Source of the DNA: Deltaproteobacteria bacterium
Lineage (GTDB): Bacteria > Myxococcota_A > SURF-8
Direction of reading: 5' to 3'
Length of the DNA stretch: 9,160 nt
Assembly: GCA_029570245.1 (NCBI GenBank)
Contig: JAKQSH010000421.1
Span: 1 to 9,160, forward strand
Shown: positions 5,513 to 9,160 of the stretch, piece after piece
Layout of the letters: each line of letters opens with the position of its first letter
Numbering within the stretch: the stretch's first letter is position 1
The notes under the pieces: generated by a model
What the model saw: only the letters and a program-made list of their open reading frames with translations
The model's database searches: none
What the model was told of the DNA's origin: nothing
Translations under genes and position numbers: made by a program

Positions 5513-7615
5513 ATGTGTTACATTTGCAGGGCTGCGTTTTTTATCGCACTGCTTACTTTTCTGCTGATTCTCTGTGCCTGTTCCTCCGGCGAGGATTCTG
5601 CCGACGGTGACGCGGAGCTTATTGATAATGACGCGGATGAAGTAACAGACGGTGATATCGACGCTGAAGGCTCCGAAACGGCCGAATTTTCAGAGAACAC
5701 GGAAGAATCCGGGGCTGAATCCGATGTGGAAAGCGGCGATATCGAGTTTGAGCAGGACGCGGAAGAATGGGTGTTCGACCGTTCCGGTTACGAACCTGTA
5801 AATGGTTGGATTCTGCTGGATTACAATCCGGCCGCCATTCAGTCTTCCATTGAGAAAGCGGCGGAGTACGGCGTAAATCACATCCAGCTTTCGCACGATA
5901 TAATTATGAACATCGAAGATATTCTTGGTGAAGATGAAGCCACCCAGGCGCGTGTGGAAACGATCAATCTGGCGATTGAAACCGCTCACGATTACGGCAT
6001 GAAAGTATACATCTGGGCGCATGAATTAAGCATTTCCGGCATTACGGTCTGCTTCGATCCGGCAGACCCGATATGGGAAGAGCGCGCCGAAGCATACCGG
6101 CGCGGGCTGGAAAAGATTCCGCAGCTCGACGGCATTATTCTTATGTACGGCTCCGCCCCTCTGCCTCCATGGTACGCCGCCTGCAACTGTCAGTACTGCA
6201 CCGAAAATTACGAAGGCATGCCTTGGGAAGTCCCGCCTCCGGGGGAACGCCTTCGCACCGTAACCGAGAAAATCGGCGGAGTCATTGTCAACGAACTCGG
6301 TCTTGAACTGTTTATAAGAACTTTTGTGCATGAACCGGCGGAAATCGACTGGCACAACGAAGGGCTTTCCACCGCACAGGGGCTGGAGTTCACCGCCATG
6401 CACAAAGCCGACGTTCAGGACTGGCAGCCCTACAACCCGCCCGAAGCCTGCTTCGGCAATATCGGCCATCACGCCGCAGTAATGGAAACCGACGTGGCCG
6501 GAGAATACTTCGGACGTTCCATTCTGCCATGGTGCGCCCCAGGTTATTACTGGTACAGATTGCGCTACGGCTGGGACATAAACGCCATAGGTTTTGTGGC
6601 GCGCATTCAGCGTGGTTCCGAGACGGCGCTTGGCACACCAAACGAAGTAAACATTTTCGCTCTGAACGAACTCCTCAAGGATATCGACAAGCCGCTGGCT
6701 GAAATATGGAGCGAGTTCATTGAGTACTTCTACAATATTGATTCGTCTGACTCCGCTTACCCGACACTGCAGCGTATTCTTTCCGACACATTCGACGTGC
6801 GACGCAAATCGCATTATGTCCTCGGCATATGGGCGCTTGAAAAAAGCAGCGACATTCCGACTTCGACCGAGCTTGGAGAATTTGAGGATCGTGGAAACAT
6901 GCCCAAGTGGGACCCGGACTGGCAGAGCGTCTGGGACAGTCTGAACACTCCCGATAAGGCCACCGTGCTTGATGTCTGGCAGGAAAGCTCTGAAGCTGTG
7001 GCGATTGCGACCGAAGACCTGACGGAACTGACGGATCTTTCGGAAAAGCTCTCCACTGTGCAATACGCAGACCTGCAATTCCGCCTCAAACATCAGAAGT
7101 ATGCCGCCGAAGTGTGGCGCGCCATAAAAACCTTCATCTGGTCGCTGCGCGCTTATAAGCAGGGATGCGAAGATTGCGGTTACTGGGCACGCTGGTGCCA
7201 TGACGAGCTGGGGCGCATCCGTCAGGCAATGATTGATGACGGTCTGGAAAACGTCGGGTTGGCGTCACCGGCGCGTGTGGCCGAATTCATCAGCAACACG
7301 GCTTCGCAGGTTCCTGACGTTGAGCCTTCCGAGCCTCCGACGGCGCTTTTCGGTCCGGTAAAGATACTGGAAACGACGGCGGACTCAGTTCGTTTGAGCT
7401 TCAGCGTAAGTTCGGCTGTGTCGGTGAGCGTCGATTACGGCCTGGAAATCCCCGATTACGGCCAGACATACGAAGCCGGTTCCGTCGATGCCGGACAGAC
7501 GAAGGAAATTACAATCGAAGGTCTTGAAGCCATGAAACGTTATGTAATAAGACTGCGCGCCGGACATGACGGAGTTCGGAAACTGGGCGGGGATTATTGG
7601 ATTTATACAAACTGA
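5513..7615 (+). CDS. GH67 alpha-glucuronidase-like lipoprotein with Fn3-like C-terminal domain
   Basis: This 700-residue protein has a lipoprotein signal ending LCAC (Cys23), an acidic Asp/Glu/Ser/Gly spacer to about residue 88, a catalytic barrel (about 95-370), a helical region (to about 600) and a beta-sandwich tail of Fn3 type (about 604-700). The barrel resembles family GH67: YEGMP (Glu234) corresponds to the SEGQP acid motif, FIRTFVHE to WRAFVYN, DWQ (Asp303) to DFQ, and METDVAGEYFGR (Glu331) to LEFQITQEYTGQ. Asp303 and Glu331 are 28 apart, as are the catalytic Asp365 and Glu393 I recall for the Cellvibrio enzyme. GH67 enzymes remove 4-O-methylglucuronic acid from xylo-oligosaccharide ends by inversion. 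Oddities: the usual GH67 N-terminal domain is missing, and Cys224-x-Cys226-x2-Cys229 sits just before the acid. It is cotranscribed with the preceding glycosidase. A GH67-related but functionally distinct family is possible. Confidence -1.
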   Translation: MCYICRAAFFIALLTFLLILCACSSGEDSADGDAELIDNDADEVTDGDIDAEGSETAEFSENTEESGAESDVESGDIEFEQDAEEWVFDRSGYEPVNGWILLDYNPAAIQSSIEKAAEYGVNHIQLSHDIIMNIEDILGEDEATQARVETINLAIETAHDYGMKVYIWAHELSISGITVCFDPADPIWEERAEAYRRGLEKIPQLDGIILMYGSAPLPPWYAACNCQYCTENYEGMPWEVPPPGERLRTVTEKIGGVIVNELGLELFIRTFVHEPAEIDWHNEGLSTAQGLEFTAMHKADVQDWQPYNPPEACFGNIGHHAAVMETDVAGEYFGRSILPWCAPGYYWYRLRYGWDINAIGFVARIQRGSETALGTPNEVNIFALNELLKDIDKPLAEIWSEFIEYFYNIDSSDSAYPTLQRILSDTFDVRRKSHYVLGIWALEKSSDIPTSTELGEFEDRGNMPKWDPDWQSVWDSLNTPDKATVLDVWQESSEAVAIATEDLTELTDLSEKLSTVQYADLQFRLKHQKYAAEVWRAIKTFIWSLRAYKQGCEDCGYWARWCHDELGRIRQAMIDDGLENVGLASPARVAEFISNTASQVPDVEPSEPPTALFGPVKILETTADSVRLSFSVSSAVSVSVDYGLEIPDYGQTYEAGSVDAGQTKEITIEGLEAMKRYVIRLRAGHDGVRKLGGDYWIYTN

Positions 7616-7627
7616 AAAAAAACTGAG

Positions 7628-7668
7628 ATCAGCCCGGCGCCTTTCTGTAGCTGATGACGGCGCAGGCT
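7628..7668 (+). terminator. Imperfect hairpins behind the glycosidase operon
   Basis: Two overlapping stems can form: ATCAGC (7628-7633) with GCTGAT (7650-7655), or AGCC/GCGCC (7631-7641) with GGCGC/GGCT (7659-7668). Neither is followed by a U-run, so this is not a standard intrinsic terminator. It may be an mRNA 3'-end structure or chance. Confidence -1.
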
Positions 7669-7693
7669 CGTTGCGGTGTGTCAATCCGGTTTC

Positions 7694-7708
7694 TGTCACA
7701 ATATGACA
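7694..7708. promoter_or_regulatory. Inverted repeat, candidate regulator site upstream of the protease promoter
   Basis: TGTCA-CAATA-TGACA is centred about 68 bases before the predicted transcription start, a typical activator position. A related half, TGTCAATATGAT (7751-7762), overlaps the -10 box, and TGTCAAT also occurs at 7679-7685. The regulator is not identified. Confidence -1.
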
Positions 7709-7733
7709 ATTTGTGTCTTTGTGTCGAAATCGC

Positions 7734-7762
7734 TTGACTGAATTACCGTATGTCAATATGAT
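7734..7762 (+). promoter_or_regulatory. Near-consensus sigma70 promoter for the protease unit
   Basis: TTGACT (7734-7739) and TATGAT (7757-7762) are separated by 17 bases. This is the best promoter match in the window. Transcription would start near 7769, giving a leader of about 53 bases that ends with AGGGAGG (7808-7814), 7 bases before the ATG at 7822. Confidence -1.
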
Positions 7763-7821
7763 TTAAACAAGTGTGTTTTCTGAACAGGTCGAAAGAATAA
7801 TAAGGTCAGGGAGGTAACGGA

Positions 7822-9116
7822 ATGAGAAGTAAAGTGTTCCCTTTGCTGCTGGTGTTGCTGATTTGGGGGGGGTAACGCCATGTTACGCCTATAATGTGAA
7901 GGGTTACGTCAGGTATTGGGAGAACAGGATTAATAAGGCTCCCACAGGCAGCAGCGGAGCCTACTATACCGAAGCCACCTTTCAAACGAACCGTCCGGCC
8001 TCCGGGGTTGAAATATTTGTTAGAGCCCTGAGGGGTAACTGCTATGATTATCTTTTCAACTGCAACGAAAGCGACGATCTTTTGCTGGGTTCCCCGAATG
8101 CCAGCAGCACCGGTTATTATTCGGTTTCCGGAGCCTCAAGCGGCGACTCGATTTACATTTCACACGAGTTCTGTAATCAGATGGGCTGTGTGCGTAACGA
8201 CGAGAGCGATTATCCCGACACTGTTTCGATTGCCGATCAGGTCGGCAGCGGAGACCTCACAAAGAACTACAACATCACCTGCCCATACGATTCCCTAAAC
8301 AATGTTCAGGGGCTGTGCGACAGCCAGGCAGAGGTTTTGAATTATTATGACGCCCACAATCGTCTGGCTTCCATCCTGATGTCAATGCGGGATGTCTATA
8401 CCCGTATCGGCAGCTATCAGGTAAATGGTAATACTACAACAGTCACTGTATACCACCCGGACAAGCCCGGTGGCACGCAATGCGGCAGCGGTCATTCCGG
8501 TTTCACATACAACAGGACACAGGTATGTATCGGAGATACTCATTGGGATGAGAATATGGTTCTGGCGCACGAACTGGGCCATGTTTTAATGCGCAGACTT
8601 CTTTTTGCTCCCAGCGATACTCAATGCAATCTGAGTGAATGTACCGGGCCTTATGGATGGAGTACTTCCGTTAATGAGAAATGTGTCATTTCAGAAGGCT
8701 GGGCGGATTTTATTTCAGGTGCAACTTATTTCTCCGACTATGCCGCAAGTCCGTATTATTTCAACAGTACACAGAATCTGGAAGGCGACACGACGAAAGG
8801 TAATTCCGGCAGTCTGGCGTGTGTCAGCAACAATGCTTCTCCTGAACGATGTCGAGGAAATGCGGCCCGTTTTTTCTGGGATATGTATGATTCGACTACT
8901 GAAGGTGATGATGGGAATGATGTGCACAACCTGACGATATCACGGATAAAGGACATCTGGATGCTGTTTATGGCCGGCACCTCCAATCTTCGCGAATGTG
9001 AAGAAGACGATGACGGGCGCAACGCCATAGATTTTTACTCATATGCACTGGTGTCCAGTATAAACATAATGAATGAGATTGAACAGAATTGTCTCGAATC
9101 TCAGGACCCGAACTGA
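7822..9116 (+). CDS. Secreted HExxH zinc metalloprotease, out of frame at a G8 tract
   Basis: Seen: the ATG at 7822, with a strong Shine-Dalgarno, starts a typical signal peptide (MRSKVFPLLLVLLIWGG) that hits a TAA at 7873 just after eight G (7865-7872). The frame one base back is open from the tract to the TGA at 9114-9116. One more G, or a -1 ribosomal slip on the G run, would join the two into a 431-residue protein whose signal peptide continues VTPCYA, with likely cleavage near Ala23. In that numbering the zinc motif HELGH is 250-254 and the EGWADF Glu (292) is a plausible third ligand, giving a gluzincin-type peptidase. Many Cys residues suggest a disulfide-stabilised secreted protein. 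Unlike its neighbours it has no lipobox or acidic spacer. Read literally the gene is off. It could be phase-variable, frameshift-translated, a recent pseudogene or a sequencing error. It shares an operon with the gene at 9133. Substrate unknown. Confidence -1.
7865..7872 (+). repeat. Homopolymer G8 tract in the signal-peptide coding region
   Basis: Eight consecutive G lie at the end of the signal-peptide hydrophobic core, immediately before a TAA in the initiating frame. With nine G the full protease is in frame. The sequence G GGG GGG followed by a stop is also a conceivable -1 slippery site. Confidence -1.
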
Positions 9117-9132
9117 AAAAGGAGGACAGATA

Positions 9133-9160
9133 ATGAAAACGACTAAGACCGCGATGCTGA
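9133..9160 (+). CDS. Start of a downstream gene (partial)
   Basis: Only nine codons (MKTTKTAML) lie inside the window. The ATG at 9133 is preceded by AGGAGG (9120-9125) with a 7-base spacer, and begins 16 bases after the protease stop, so the two are probably cotranscribed. The short basic N terminus would suit a signal peptide, but product and function cannot be told from this fragment. Confidence -1.

Noticed and set aside
6026..7201. Long minus-strand open frame (391 codons) opposite the GH67-like gene
   Set aside because: It is a shadow of a plus-strand gene with signal peptide, Shine-Dalgarno and family motifs. The minus frame has no recognisable domain or ribosome site.
7863..7872. TTG at 7863 as the real start of the protease
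   Set aside because: It would give a secreted-type protein with no signal peptide and no ribosome site, while a full signal peptide with Shine-Dalgarno lies directly upstream in the adjacent frame.

Overview
The window looks like chromosomal DNA of a Gram-negative bacterium. The four largest genes in its first 7.6 kb all encode lipoproteins: a signal peptide, a lipobox cysteine, then a long acidic low-complexity spacer (Asp-Gly-Asp, Glu-Gly or Asp/Glu/Ser rich), then a soluble enzyme domain. Lipoprotein sets with DGD-type spacers recall deltaproteobacterial or Myxococcota-like genomes. This is an impression from composition only, and no rRNA or other marker gene is present.

Layout. Positions 1-1047 (minus) hold the N-terminal 349 codons of a family GH31-type glycosidase lipoprotein that runs off the left edge. 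Positions 1048-1579 have no intact gene. They contain a promoter for the GH31 gene, a decayed plus-strand gene end, a strong bidirectional terminator (1441-1468) and a palindrome-rich stretch. Positions 1580-2695 (minus) encode a calcineurin-like metallophosphoesterase lipoprotein with twelve Glu-Gly repeats. A divergent promoter region (2696-2905) separates it from a plus-strand operon: a six-hairpin glycosidase-like lipoprotein (2906-5479) and a GH67 alpha-glucuronidase-like lipoprotein with an Fn3-like tail (5513-7615). After a 206-base gap with a near-consensus promoter comes a secreted HExxH zinc protease gene (7822-9116). Its signal peptide and mature part are in different frames, joined at a run of eight G. 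A further gene starts at 9133 and leaves the window.

How the genes fit together. Three probable glycosidases of different fold classes (GH31, (alpha/alpha)6 barrel, GH67-like) and a phosphoesterase, all lipid-anchored, suggest a cell-surface or periplasmic system for breaking down a decorated glycan such as a glucuronic-acid-bearing hemicellulose. The substrate is inference. The protease and its downstream partner form a separate transcription unit. The points most worth a second look are the G8 tract that switches the protease reading frame, the GH67-like enzyme with all three expected catalytic acids at matching spacing but no GH67 N-terminal domain, the unassigned six-hairpin enzyme, and the shared acidic spacer that may work as a surface-export tag.
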